DNA of 64,000 nucleotides from positions 1,663,501 through 1,727,500 of the forward strand of contig CAUEEP010000737.1 of NCBI GenBank assembly GCA_958450365.1. Direction: 5' to 3'. Source of the stretch: Mesorhabditis belari (lineage: Eukaryota; Nematoda; Chromadorea; Rhabditida; Rhabditidae). The notes below the pieces were generated by a model. The model had not been told where the DNA came from. It searched no databases and saw only the letters and a program-made list of their open reading frames with translations. A program made the position numbers and the translations under genes. This document shows positions 24,401 to 34,575 of the stretch, piece by piece (within the stretch, counting starts at the first letter, position 1; the number at the start of each line of letters is the position of its first letter).

Positions 24401-27400
24401 TTGATATTTCGCCAAAATTTCAGAGAAATTCATTCAGCCAATTTTTCCGTAGAGTTTTTTATAGATTTTTACGAAAAAGGCGTTTTTCACTCTCGAATTT
24501 GCTTGAAAGTGAACCGAAATTCATTTAAAAAGATGCAAATTGAACAAAAAAACACTTTTTTTATAGAGCAAACTATAGATTAATTGGTGAATTTGTTACT
24601 TTTTAACAGAAGTACGAAAAAAACGAAAAGACTTATGCATCAACCTAATAGTTCTAGAAAGTTCTAGAAAGCTTTCAAGGATTAGTGAAGCTGGAAAATT
24701 CTAGCTACTGTACTAAACATTGCTTATTATAGTGCGTCCAATTGATGATGAATGGTTGTTGGGTGAGGATAAGTTCCTAATAATCGAGCGAGATGAAGAC
24801 GAGCTTGAGGCTCATCTCTCACTTCTCAAATCTCATCCAGAAGCGCTTATGGCCGAGATCATTCAGAAGAGAGTTGACGGGAAAATTCAGGTCGAAAATA
24901 AATCCTACTATTGGGTTGGTGCATTGAAAATTGCGGGACTTTGAACTAAGATTTATACAACATAAAACCCATAAATTCATTCCAAATAATTTCCATTATT
25001 ATTGAAGACTTCTGCCATCGTCTTGCTATCCAGCGACTCCCATTACTCCCTCCATATCCAAGAAAACGCAGAGCATAAACTTCTTCTGGTGCAAATCAGG
25101 CTTAGGGTCACTTTCGGGTTTCTCGCCTGGCCCCACCCATTGCCGGTTCCTCCGAAAGTTCACAGATAAAACCCATTTCTCATCTCCTATCACAATTCGA
25201 GGAAGAAAAGATTTCCTTTTGTATTGTGAGAGATGGACGGCACTGATCGAGGCGCACTGCCACTTCTGGGGGGTCAGTGAGGTCATGGGGCACCCAAGCC
25301 CCAAGTTTCGATTTAAATCCAATGGTATGAAGATGCCTTAGCACTGTAGCATGATCAACCCCTAACTCTTCTCCCAATTCACGCGATGACATCCGATGGT
25401 CGTTGGTAATAAGTTCGAGTAATTTGGAGTCATCCAATTGGGGTGCCACTCCACGGCTCTCTGCATCTTTCAAAGATTTATTCCCAAAACAAAACTTGGC
25501 AAACCATACTTGACACGTTCTTTCGGAAGGTGAGTCCCATATATCTTTTTAATATTAGCAGCTGCCAAGCCTGCACTGTGCTCTTGTAGGAACTCAAAGT
25601 TCAAACTCAAGAACTCATGAACTCATGAAGCATGACATGACGAATATGTCTTGGTGGCAGATTGTCGAGTGCAATAGAAGAAGTGAAGAAAAATACTAAA
25701 AAATAAAAAGCTGGAAGGATAATTTTTCGCAATAATTAGAGGGAAATGTTGAAGTAAACAAAAAAGCTTTCTATGTTGTTGTTTTCTTTATCTGCGAGTC
25801 GCAATAAGCCGCGGTCGCAGGTACCCCAGCGCAATAGCTTTAGGCCCTAATGCCGCAGTCGCAATAGCCGCAGTCGCAATAGCCGCAGTCGCAATAGCCG
25901 CAGTCGCAATAGCCGCAGTCGCAATGGCCGCAGTCGCAATGGCCGCAGTCGCAATGGCCGCAGTCGCAATGGCCGCAGTCGCAATAGTTTTCAATGCACC
26001 AACTCAATATTATCTTTTTATTAGTAAATATTATGTAGCATTTGTATAAAAATCGAATTATCAATATATTTTTCAGGACCACGTTCGTTTGCGTGCACTT
26101 GAAGCCGGGAAACAGAGTGTGAATGTCGTTTATGGCGGTGATTTGTTGCCCGATGGAACTGTGACTTTTGAGGTAAGGTTTTCATTTAAAAAATTAACAA
26201 GAACAAACAAATTTATTAGCTTTCTAAACTTATCGTAGACTTTCCTGCTTAAAATTGAAAACACACATTTTCTAGTGCACTGAATTTTTCAGATTTCTTT
26301 CTAAATGAGAAAATGAAGGGATTTAATGAAATGAAGTGCATTAGAAAATTTGTGTTTCGAATTTTAAACTTCAAAGTTTACTTTTTTATTCGTTTTCAAG
26401 AAGAATTGGAAATGAAATCGATGAAACGAAAGCATTTTAAAAGCAACGAAAGCATGTTTTAATTTCTCTTTTCATTTCTCATTTTTCTCCACAAATCTCT
26501 CAATCTTTTTTCTCAAAAGGAAAGCTGAAAGAGAGGCAGTATTGACGTTTTTCATTGGACCAACTTCCCCCCTTTTTCTCCCTTCTTTTGTCAAACATTT
26601 CTATTTCTATTCTCTTTTTCATTTCTATTCTCTTTTCTATTTCTTTTCCTACCTTTCTATTTCTGTTCTCTTTTCCATTTCCATTTCTATTCTCCCTTTT
26701 CCTACCTAGCTTTCCTTTCAAATATTTATCTTTCTACTTTTCCATTCTCCAAAAAGCTAATGATTTTTATTTCTATTCTTTTCCATTTCCATTTCTATTC
26801 TCTTTTCCTTTTTCCTACCTAGCTTTCCTTTCAAATATTTATCTTTCTACTTTTCCATTCTCCAAAAAAGCTAATGATCGTTTTTGTATCTAATTTTCTA
26901 TAACAACATTTAAAAAAACTTTAAGAACAACCTTCAACTTTAAAAAAAACAACCTTCAACTATATTTAATACTGCAAAGAAGTACTTGTACTAAAACTAA
27001 AACTAAAACTAGTACTAAACTAGTACTAAAACGGCTCTTGATCGAAATCCGAGCATTTTGAATGAATAGCTAAGCTTTGAAAGGTCTATAACTTTATCCA
27101 GAGATAATATTATTGTTAACTTTTTCTATCATTGTATAGAAGAAATTTCAGGCTTTCAAATAATATCAAATAAAGCATGATTGGTTTATCGATTCTCGTG
27201 AAAACCAAGCAGTACAGCATCCGAGTTGAAACCGTTTTCGATTTCGATCTGCCGTATTGCTTCATTTTCCTGGACTCGACTTTCCAATCAAAGTGTATTT
27301 GGTGTCATTTGAAAGCCTAAAATCTCCTCTATAAAATGCTATAAAAAAAGTTAACAATATTATAATCTCTAGACGAAGTTATAGACCATCAAACCATTGC

Positions 27401-30400
27401 TATTCATTGAAAATGCTCAAATTTCGTTTTTTTGCGTTATAATGTGCAAATAGAAGAAAAATTGTAGCAATTTTTTTAAATGCACTCAAAAAAAAAGTGC
27501 CATTTTTCTATCTATGCTTGTTATTTTCAATTCTCTCTCCCAACAATTTTCTCACCAAGGTCGATCTCTCGGGATTCGCTAAAACTTTCGCCGATTTTTC
27601 ATTTTTTTTTGACAATTATTGACATTTATTGACAACACAGTGACAAATTGGAATTAAGTGCATTTTAATCGTTTTTTTTAATCTGTTTTTCGCACTCAGG
27701 CGTTCCTATTTGCGCAGATCACAACCTGCTTCCACATTTCTCTATCCCTTGCTATTGTCATCATATGGCATCCTTATGTCCCGTGATTAGATCTCTCGGC
27801 CTTTGCTTGATCCCTCGATGCCGGAAGAGAGCAGGGAGGCCGTGCGGGGGACTGAGGCAGAAGTGTAGTTGTCGTAGCCGATGATACTCCGATGGCCGGG
27901 CTGGGGCGCTCGGAGGGGAACCCACAAAAGTCGAAACCACGACTATCCCGCGCCGACGTTGCTTAACTTGGCAGATCGGAGGGGATAGACCGCAGGCCCT
28001 TCCTCTTCTAGGCCCCTTTGTAAAATTTTGAAACTTTTTCTAACTTTTTCTAACATTTGAACATTCAGATGTTGAGATTTTGGTTTTTTAAACATTTTTT
28101 TGACAAAACATCTCTCAAAATATCATTTCTTTAGCTTAAAAAACAATTTTAAGTTTTTTTAAGTTTACTATAGTTCAATAGATTGAATATTTATTGTATT
28201 TGTTTTTAGCTGAATATCCATTATTCTGAATATGCTTTTTCAGGCGGTTACCCAATTGAGTCGTGCCGTCATTTCACCGCAAACCGGCAAAGAAAACATC
28301 GATCAGATTGAGGTCATTTCGAATAAAACTACATAAATAGACTTTAATAATATAAATAATATATAATTTGGTTTTAATTTTAAGCTCGATCGTCAATCCG
28401 AACTTCAAACAGAGGCTCAAAAAAGGGAGCCGTTTTTGTCGAATTCCTCGGAAAAGTACTCGTTTTTGAGGTATTTGAAAGAAAAGTAAATGATATTTTA
28501 AAGCTCTAATATTCAAAAATTGATTAGTTGAATAGTGTCGAGTGTCCAAATGTTCAAATATACTACAGTAATCTATAAAATCTCTAAAGAATTCCTCGGA
28601 AAAGTACTCGTTTTTAAGGTATTTGAAAGAGAAGTAAATGATATTTTAAAGTTCTAATCTTCACAAATTGAATAGTTGAATAGTGCCGAGTGCAGTTGAA
28701 ATGTCTACTGTCTTTAAATGTCTAAATATTCTACAGTAATCTATAAAATCTCTAAAGAAAATAAAGAAATCAATATTGGAATGTCAAAAAGAAAAAATGT
28801 CAAGTTTGACACTTTTAAATTCAATAATCAAGCCCAAGCTACAGTAACCCAAAAAAGTAAAGCGAAATTTGAATCCAGCAAAGATTTACGTATAAATTCC
28901 TCAATTTCCATTTAAAAGCCGGCACTTGATGGCCGAATGGCTAGCTGTTTTGGTCAACGTTCCAGAGATCAACGGTTCGATTCCGATTACGAAAAATGGG
29001 ACTTTATTCACGAGAATAAATATCTATATGATTTATATATCTATTTAAATATGTTATTTATATTATTTATTGATATTTATAACTTTTCTGTTTTTCAGCG
29101 AACAACGAGCGCTGCGCGGTGACCTCCCGCCATCACCCTCAAAAGTCGGTTTTGAGTGTTTTGACAAAAACAAATTTCTATTTTACGAAGATAAATCTAT
29201 ATATTTAATCTATATATTAAATTATATGCAAATCTATCTAAATATATTATTATAAGGGTTTTTAAATCCTAGATTTTAGCTAGCTTCGATCAGACGAGCC
29301 TCATCCACTTCGAATCAGGGAAGAGACAGCGCCATCGAGGCCAACGAGAGAAGGTTGAGGCTTTAAAATAGCCTCAACTGGTTGAGAATAGCCTCAACTG
29401 GTTGAGAATAGCCTCAACTGGTTGAGAATAGCCTCAACTGGTTGAGAATAGCTTCAACTGGTTGAGAATAGCTTCAACTGGTTGAGGCTTTTCAATTCAA
29501 ATTTGAAATAACTAAACTTTTTAGATATTACGGCTTATCTGAGCAATCACCTGAGCTGAAAGAGCGCGAGTTTAACTTCAATTTCGACAAAGCGCAAATC
29601 AACAGCGATCTTTTGAAAGCTCAGGTGGGTACTTTGTACTCATGGAAACGCAAGTTCTCTGCTTTCCTATTATGAAAAACAATAAAGAGCTTAGTGTGCC
29701 AGAAAGGGTGCGTTTCTGAGCTCTATAATTGGCTATAAACCAATGACGATTCCAGGTATCAACACCAATGGGAATGAGAGACGAGGCTCAAATTATCGAC
29801 AACCATGACGGTAAAACAGAAACCATTAAACAACCATTAGTACTTAAAATTCATATTCATAATGCTCATAATCGATTGTGCAATGATTTCAAGATGATCA
29901 ATGATCAAATTCCAGGCACAGTTCTCGTCAAATACGCTCCGAAAACCCCGGGACCACACGAGTTAACCATTCTGCACGATGGAGCTATTTTGCAGGTAAT
30001 TCTTTTTCAAACTCGAAGCTTTTATGGTCTCCATTCTCGCTCTAGGGAACTCCAATCAAATTCTTTGTTGACTCTTTCGATTCGGGACATGCCACCGTTT
30101 ATGGACCCGGTTTACAACAAGCGATTGTTGGAGAGTCGGCTCAGTTCACCGTCTCAGCAAAGGTCAATCAAAAAAAAGCTCTATCTTTTAGTCTGAAAAA
30201 GTTTCTGTTGCTCATTTTCCGTTCTACACCTATTGCCAATCAAACTGACAAATGAAAAAGCCTTTAGTGCATAGGAAAATGCATAGGAATACGTACCGTA
30301 AATACTGTAATTGGACCCCACCCCGATAATGACGGTGTGGAGTGTTGCGTAGTCTAGCTTTGAACGCGGTTTTCTCGACACTGGTATATGCTACAATGTT

Positions 30401-33400
30401 CGTTTAGGTATCAAAAGATAGCTGAAATTCAGGGCTATTTTTTGATACCAAAGACGCATTTTTGAAAGTACGAGCGCTTTGAAAAAAATGAAATACTGAA
30501 AAACTTTTGCGACTACGCGTCTGTACGAGGGCAGTGGGGTACTATTACAGTATTTACGGTAGTTATATCTATACTTTTCAGGGATCACATGCAAAAGAGC
30601 TCTCTGTGAGCATCGAAGGAGCCGCTCAAGCGAATATCAAGATTCACGATAATAAAGTACTGTGAATATCTTCTATTTTACTTTATGTAGATTAAATTTA
30701 AGTAAAACTTGTAATTTAAGGATGGCACATGTTCGGTCTCATGGATTCCACCAGTTGTTGGCGACTATAAAGTTCATGTGAAGTTGGGTGGACGAGATGT
30801 GAAAGATTCTCCATTTCACGTGCAAGCACACGCAAAAGATGGTCACAAAAACGCTCATTTACAACTTGGATCCACGTCCGAGGTAGAATTCAAAGAAAGA
30901 CAACTTGTCAACTGTCAACTAGTTGTCAATTCTTTAGATTTTACAAAAATTATAACTCTTTTAGAAAGCCGGTGAATTTGCGTTACCCCAGGTTTGTTTT
31001 TAAATGGGGTGTCGTGAAGATTTTGTCTTTTCAAAAATCAAATTTCAATTCACTAACAAAGAAAAGAGAGGATTTCGAATTGTTTACACGATATTTTTTT
31101 CAGATAGCTTTGAACATTTCGGAGTCAGAGTTGAGCGGAGTGACGGCAACGATTAAATCACCATCGGGACATGTGGAACCGTGCTTTGTGCGAGCGCTAG
31201 AGGGCGGAAGATTGGGTAAATTTGAAGTTTAATCTGGAGATATTCATAGAATCTTTATACATTCTTGCGTAGAAAATTCTTTTAATAGTAAAAAGGAATT
31301 GGCAAGATAAAGTTGATTCCCAGGATTGAATCCTCGACCTATTGCTTTTGATTTTGCTTTTGATCAATTGCTCTAATCATTGAGCTATTCGAAGGTGCCT
31401 TAACTTGTCAAGAAAAAGAGAAAGAAGAAAGAAAGAAAGAAATTCATTCTTACCTATTAAATTCAGGAGTCTCTTTCACTCCCCGTGAAGCCGGTGAGCA
31501 TCTCATCAAAGTGTTCCGCGACGGGAAACCAATACCGAAAGGACCCTTCAAGATTAAAGTGTGGATTCAGAATTTTAGATTCAGCTTATAGATTCTTAGC
31601 TCTCACAATTTATGGAAATCTTTTCAGGTGGATAAAAGCCAAATCGGTGATGCGGCTAAGGTGGAGGTGAGAGGTGAGGGAAAACACAATGCGGTCACCA
31701 ATCAAGACAACGAGATCCTCGTGGACACGAGTAAAGCTGGTGAGTTGATTGGAAACTGTTGTAGTGATCCAGAGTGATGAATGATTTTTGTGAAATCTAA
31801 AGTCTTTCAGGTTATGGTGGTCTCTCCGTCTCAGTGCAGGGTCCATCGAAAGCCGAGCTGAAATGCAAAGAGGTTAAACCGGGTCTAATCGCTGTCCACT
31901 ATCGACCGACCGAAGCTGGAAAATACACAGTGAATATCAAATTCGCTGAGCAACACGTTAAAGGTAACTTTAGATTTTAAATCTACTGTAAGTCTCTTGC
32001 TTAGTACACTAGAAAAAGTATTCTATCTAATTAGCTAAATATCTAGATCAAAAATCTTACCATAAGCTGAATATCATTTTATCTTATTGTAATTTCTTTA
32101 ACTCTAAAAGAAATAAACAAATCTCATTTCCAGAAAGCCCACTTTCTGTTGTTTGCACTGATCGAGTAAGTCAAACGGCTACGGAAATCGAGAGAGAAAC
32201 AACAAAGGTAAAAAAAACCAATTTAAGACGTTAAAGCTTGACCTGGCTACCTTTTTATGGAAAGATTCGGTTACGGTAACTGGGCCAAGCTTTAAAGTCT
32301 TATCCCTTGTTCAGCCATCGATCGCTGCTGTGGGTCGTGAGGCGAACATTTACCTCAAACTGTCGCACACCGTTGAGAACGATATGGTAAGCTTAAAAGA
32401 TATTCAGTCAAAACCTGAGATTAACATATCGCAGAGTGCTCGCTTGGTGAATCCACACGGTGAAGAGGTGCCTGTCTCAATTCACGATACCGGTGATCAA
32501 TATTATGCTCTTCATTTCACCCCCAAATGACGAAGGAGTGCACACCTTGTCCGTTTTCCATCGAGATCAACACGTCAATGGGTCACCCTTCAACTTTACT
32601 GTTGGACATTTGGCTGATGGTGGAGCGCACAAGGTACGGTAGAAGCTAGAGTAAAAGTAAAAGGGTCAGTGTTTATTTTTAGAGTGTTTAGAATCATACA
32701 GTACTCTCGTAAACAATTGCGCCAGGCTACGTACTATATCCTACCGTACTTAAACTAAGCTACTTGTCAAGACAGACTTGATTCTAAATGATTTGTATAA
32801 AGAGATTTGTATAATGAATAACTGTTAGGTGAAAGCCTCTGGAATGGGAGTGGTGAGAGGAGAAGTTGGAGTGCCAAATGCTTTCAATATCTATACAAGA
32901 GAGGCTGGCGCTGGCAAGTTGTCTGTGAGTGTTGAAGGGCCAGCAAAGGCAAAGATGCACTTCAGTGATCATAAGGTAAAGGATTTGAGGCTAAAGACAA
33001 AAAGTTTGCTCTTTCAAATGTGAAGAAGATGTTTCAGGACGGGAATTGTCATGCCGAGTACACGGTGGGCGAGCCAGGCGAGTACTCTGTCGCGGTCAAG
33101 TTCAACGATGAGCACATTGCTGAATCGCCTTTCAAAGTGAGGGTTCTACAGGATTTAATGCTACAGTATAGACTACAATATACCAAAAGAAGTCACATGC
33201 TTTAATGCTAAACTTCAGGTATTCATGGTTCCATCTGGAGAGGGTCATCGACATGGTCTTTCCTCTTATCGTCACTCGGAACATCGAGTCAATGGAGAAG
33301 CGATCAATGGAGGAATTCAGTATTCAGAGAGATGCTGATAAGGTGAATATCCTACAGTAATCTCTGAAAATATGGTTCAGGTTGTGGCTAAGGGCACCGG

Positions 33401-34122
33401 GCTGAACAAGTTCACCCCAGGGGTCGCCTCGTCGTTCAACATTGATACGGGGCTGGCTGGTAAGTTGAAGGGCTTAAACAAAGAATAGAGTATTGTAGGG
33501 CATACTGTAGCTGTCTGTGATCTCTTTCTAAAACTAATTTCAGGGACAAATCTGCTGATGGTCGGTGTTGTGACATCAAAGGGACCATGCGAGGAGGTGG
33601 TCGTCAAACACATGGGAGCTGGGCATTATGTGGTGAGTTGATAAAAGAATAGAATAGCAGGGAGTACTGTAATGGTCCAATATAGTACTGCAGTCGATCA
33701 AGACTACTGTAATCTAGAGGGTACTGTAATCTAGAGGGTACTGTAATGGCCAGTTGGAGTACTGTAATAGTCAAATTGAACTACAGCAAGAGCTACAGTA
33801 AGCTGAAAATTCTACTGGGTATCTTAGTTTGGATACTTCAGTAATCTTTACTTGTTATCTTTACTTTACTTGTTCTTTACTATCTTTACTTGTTTGCAAG
33901 CCTATTCCTAAATATTACAGTACTCTACCAGACTCTAATTACAGTAAGCTTACAGTAAGCTTACAGTAGTCCTGCGTATCTCTTAGTTTCTTAAGTTGAA
34001 GCGTATTTTACTGTACCTTCCAGGTCAACTACAAGATTCACGACAGTGTGCGTGGCTTCATCTTCGTCAAGTACGGCGATCGAGAAATCCCGGGATCGCC
34101 TTTCCCCATTGGACCTTTATAA
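11380..34122 (+). CDS. Filamin (actin cross-linker), 59-exon gene
   Basis: Filamins cross-link F-actin and scaffold membrane proteins at the cortex. I modelled 59 exons whose phases agree throughout: start ATG 11,380, stop TAA 34,120-34,122, AATAAA at 34,126, about 2,257 codons after correcting three one-base shifts. Residues 1-250 form a tandem CH actin-binding domain and the rest about 20 filamin Ig repeats, each ending in a SPF-type strand. Nematodes have two filamins; about 20 repeats and this length suit FLN-1 better than the longer FLN-2, but that choice is inference and the first repeats after the CH pair are divergent. Frames break at 19,371-19,373, 32,520-32,524 and about 33,242-33,244. 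Introns 2-4 of the MITE A family and other elements lie inside. Confidence 0.95.
12180..12330. repeat. AAACAAAG / AAAC microsatellite in filamin intron 2
   Basis: Pure runs of AAACAAAG then AACAAAC. Frames on both strands stay open by chance (Cys-Leu-Phe-Val and Lys-Glu-Thr-Asn repeats) and are not genes. Confidence 0.95.
13381..13600. repeat. GGCTGAA(G) minisatellite with long poly-G tract, filamin intron 6
   Basis: About 20 copies of GGCTGAAG or GGCTATAG run into about 60 bases of nearly pure G (13,530-13,580). Confidence 0.9.
13951..14036. mobile_element. MITE family B, short copy in filamin intron 7
   Basis: Begins TGTACTTTAA and ends GCACAAAGTACA; the interior has GTGCCAGAAAGCG, as in the copy at 29,632-29,750. 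Confidence 0.55.
14070..21345 (+). CDS. Filamin exons 8-27: first Ig repeats and alternative C-terminus
   Basis: Exons: 14070-14108, 14214-14324, 14697-14807, 14849-14959, 14998-15100, 15709-15837, 15911-15969, 16589-16670, 16766-16854, 17039-17207, 17274-17353, 17442-17519, 17778-17895, 19049-19221, 19320-19452, 19929-20036, 20131-20230, 20544-20798, 20862-21154, 21229-21345. Early repeats are degenerate; typical ones follow ([45 protein letters not shown]). The last exon ends TPQQCI then TAA, giving a protein of about 1,068 residues. Alternatively a GT at 21,317 in the same exon joins in phase to 21,826 and opens the long form. Exon 19320-19452 is 133 bases (3n+1) between phase-0 neighbours. 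Confidence 0.9.
15339..15530. repeat. G-rich low-complexity tract in filamin intron 12
   Basis: Runs of G up to about 32 bases with short C blocks. Splicing from 15,100 to 15,709 (phase 1) skips it and joins KLPVV to [13 protein letters not shown], so the tract is intronic. Confidence 0.9.
16266..16545. mobile_element. MITE family A, copy 2 (filamin intron 14)
   Basis: TA-bordered CCGTAAATACTGTAAT inverted ends, 280 bp, same interior as the copy at 2,433 but in the opposite orientation. It sits inside the intron 15,970-16,588 and leaves both splice sites untouched. Confidence 0.9.
17541..17682. repeat. Minisatellite TAGCCAGCCTACT(T), filamin intron 19
   Basis: About ten copies of a 14-15 base unit (TAGCCAGCCTAYTNT) in the intron 17,520-17,777. 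Confidence 0.9.
17980..18780 (+). pseudogene. Possible degraded coding relic in filamin intron 20
   Basis: The intron 17,896-19,048 is long, and part of it has composition closer to coding DNA than to the AT-rich surroundings. Short plus-strand stretches read well (for example [21 protein letters not shown] and, near 18,150, [12 protein letters not shown]) but are cut by stops and shifts every 30-60 codons. I could not place it in a family. It may be a retrocopy or a nested gene relic. Confidence 0.3.
19497..19903. mobile_element. MITE family A, copy 3, internally rearranged (filamin intron 22)
   Basis: The same TA-bordered ends as the other copies, but 407 bp long. The extra ~130 bp is an inverted second copy of the interior (GATACC/GGTATC and GTCGAGAAAAACGCACTC appear in both orientations), as if one element had recombined with or inserted into another. 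Confidence 0.9.
21505..21510 (+). terminator. Poly(A) signal of the short filamin form
   Basis: AATAAA lies 160 bases after the TAA at 21,343-21,345, inside what is an intron for the long form. It supports a real early-terminated transcript, though AATAAA is common in AT-rich DNA. Confidence 0.5.
21826..34122 (+). CDS. Filamin exons 28-59: C-terminal Ig repeats
   Basis: Exons: 21826-22013, 22217-22357, 22561-22726, 22768-22844, 22893-22974, 23045-23177, 23270-23426, 23667-23856, 24733-24890, 26077-26172, 28244-28312, 29280-29353, 29525-29624, 29756-29810, 29916-29995, 30046-30162, 30582-30656, 30721-30882, 30965-30991, 31104-31215, 31467-31558, 31628-31739, 31811-31963, 32134-32207, 32315-32386, 32435-32633, 32829-32975, 33038-33136, 33219-33342, 33381-33459, 33544-33632, 34024-34122. 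Typical repeat pieces are [38 protein letters not shown] and the final [11 protein letters not shown]. 30965-30991 is a 27-base micro-exon, and the intron 33343-33380 is only 38 bases. Exons 32435-32633 and 33219-33342 have length 3n+1 although their neighbours are phase 0. Confidence 0.9.
23590..23662 (+). repeat. tRNA-like sequence abutting a filamin exon
   Basis: TAGCTCAGTGGTTAGAGC resembles an A box and GGGTTTAATTCC a degenerate B box. It ends just before the acceptor TTGATTCCAG at 23,666 that opens exon 23667-23856. A related copy on the other strand lies at 31,312-31,402 and also follows CTTGACAAG. Confidence 0.5.
24130..24647. mobile_element. Mariner-type MITE in filamin intron 35
   Basis: Inverted ends GGTTGATGCATAAGT, bordered by TA, enclose about 490 bp with no intact frame. 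The termini resemble TTAGGTTGGTGCAAAAGT ends known from irritans-type mariner elements. A mariner transposase relic lies in the next intron. Confidence 0.8.
25017..25590 (-). pseudogene. Mariner transposase relic (filamin intron 36)
   Basis: Read on the minus strand, the order is helix-turn-helix region ([27 protein letters not shown]), linker [11 protein letters not shown], then the catalytic part with [10 protein letters not shown] (first Asp), [11 protein letters not shown] and CVFLDMEGV (second Asp). These match the SETMAR/Hsmar-like mariner layout. The frame shifts near 25,523 and again near 25,300, and the third catalytic Asp and the C-terminus are missing, so it is dead and truncated. 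Inverted termini were not found. Confidence 0.9.
25853..25990. repeat. 15-bp minisatellite GCAATAGCCGCAGTC
   Basis: Nine near-identical copies in a row; four carry GCAATGGCC. The unit length is a multiple of three, so both strands stay open (ATAAIATAA and CDCGHCDCG repeats), but it lies within the intron 24,891-26,076. Confidence 0.95.
26630..26880. repeat. Pyrimidine-rich tandem duplication in filamin intron 37
   Basis: A ~110-bp block of TTTCTATTTCTATTCTC type sequence ending ATTCTCCAAAAAGCTAATGAT occurs twice in direct orientation. No coding signal. Confidence 0.8.
27040..27430. mobile_element. Long palindromic MITE in filamin intron 37
   Basis: About 150 bp at the left, from CGAAATCCGAGCATTTT through GGTCTATAACTT and GTTAACTTTTT to GGCTTTCAAAT, returns inverted at the right with roughly 80 % match. 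The middle is about 80 bp. No coding capacity. Confidence 0.75.
27696..28016 (-). mobile_element. 5S rRNA-like head joined to a LINE 3' tail (SINE-like)
   Basis: On the minus strand the 5' part reads TCCGATCTGCCAAGTTAAGC then AACGTCGG, nearly the same as the 5S rRNA segment that holds the Pol III A box, and continues in 5S-like order to about 27,911. The 3' part encodes [19 protein letters not shown] followed by Asn-Ala-stop (27,696-27,761), which resembles the last residues of non-LTR retrotransposon ORF2 proteins. A 5S head with a LINE tail is the layout of 5S-derived SINEs. GC content is far above the flanking intron. A LINE inserted beside a 5S copy is an alternative. Confidence 0.65.
28922..28990 (+). 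repeat. tRNA-like sequence in filamin intron 38
   Basis: TGGCCGAATGGC (A-box-like) and GGTTCGATTCC (a perfect B-box consensus) are 44 bases apart. The GC-rich segment 29,099-29,150 downstream may belong to the same SINE. No stable cloverleaf with paired acceptor ends was found. Confidence 0.55.
29358..29490. repeat. 20-bp tandem repeat with self-complementary unit
   Basis: Six or more copies of GCCTCAACTGGTTGAGAATA. Each unit contains the palindrome CTCAACTGGTTGAG, so every copy can fold on itself. It fills the intron 29,354-29,524. Confidence 0.9.
29632..29750. mobile_element. MITE family B copy in filamin intron 40
   Basis: Starts TACTTTGTACTC and contains GTGTGCCAGAAAGGGTGCG; the right end is diverged. 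Confidence 0.4.
30294..30561. mobile_element. MITE family A, copy 4 (filamin intron 43)
   Basis: TA-bordered CCGTAAATACTGTAAT ends, 268 bp, same orientation and interior as the copy at 16,266. The flanks on the left (AGGAATACG) are also shared with the copy at 16,257, so a longer unit may have been duplicated. Confidence 0.9.
31312..31402 (-). repeat. tRNA-like sequence in filamin intron 47
   Basis: On the minus strand TAGCTCAATGATTAGAGC (A-box-like) and GGATTCAATCC (B-box-like) match the order of the copy at 23,590, including CTTGACAAG upstream. An interior insert of CAAAAG repeats lengthens it. Confidence 0.5.
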
Positions 34123-34575
34123 TTGAATAAACACAGATAGCCTAGTAGTTTAAATCATTGTCTCTCACTTTTGCGACCCTGTTTCAATTCTTTTCAATTC
34201 AATTCTTCACATCTTTTCCTCATTCTACGGATTTTCAATCCACGTCATTGAAGTCCAGAAAGAAATTTTGACAACGAATAAATTTATCTGCCAACTTGCC
34301 TTACTTTTTCTTCGACTTTATGCTTTACCACTGAAATTTTTCGTTTTTTTTTCCCCGTAAAATTTATCTCAGTGCACCCCCATTGCCATAGGCCCCCGGA
34401 TGAACAAAAAAATGGGCCCGATTTTAAAATTTTTAAAAAAATCTATACTTTTACACACTTCTGATAGTCCATTCGCTTGAATTTTTTTTTAAGTTTTTGT
34501 AAATTTGTGCAATTGATAATAAATATTTATTGATATTCAGAGAAAAGCAAAAGATTAGGTATTTGTTTTTCGTTT

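Noticed and set aside
24891..24944. Second alternative filamin C-terminus by read-through to TGA at 24,944
   Set aside because: Possible, but there is no nearby poly(A) signal and the CAG/GTCGAA donor joins cleanly in phase to 26,077.
25853..25990. CRISPR-like array
   Set aside because: Uninterrupted 15-bp repeats without spacers in a eukaryotic intron; the same holds for the other tandem arrays in the window.
25788..26082. His-Cys-Asp-Cys-Gly repeat ORF resembling a metal-binding protein
   Set aside because: Translation of the 15-bp minisatellite, which keeps every frame open.
29099..29150. Apparent filamin exon after TTTTTCAG
   Set aside because: Phase-0 joining from 28,312 reads into a stop, whereas joining 28,312 directly to 29,280 keeps frame; the GC-rich block is more likely part of the tRNA-like repeat.
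34127..34195. tRNA-like sequence after the filamin stop (TAGCCTAGTAGTTTAAATC)
   Set aside because: The B box (TGTTTCAATTC) is too degenerate and it overlaps the probable filamin 3' UTR.
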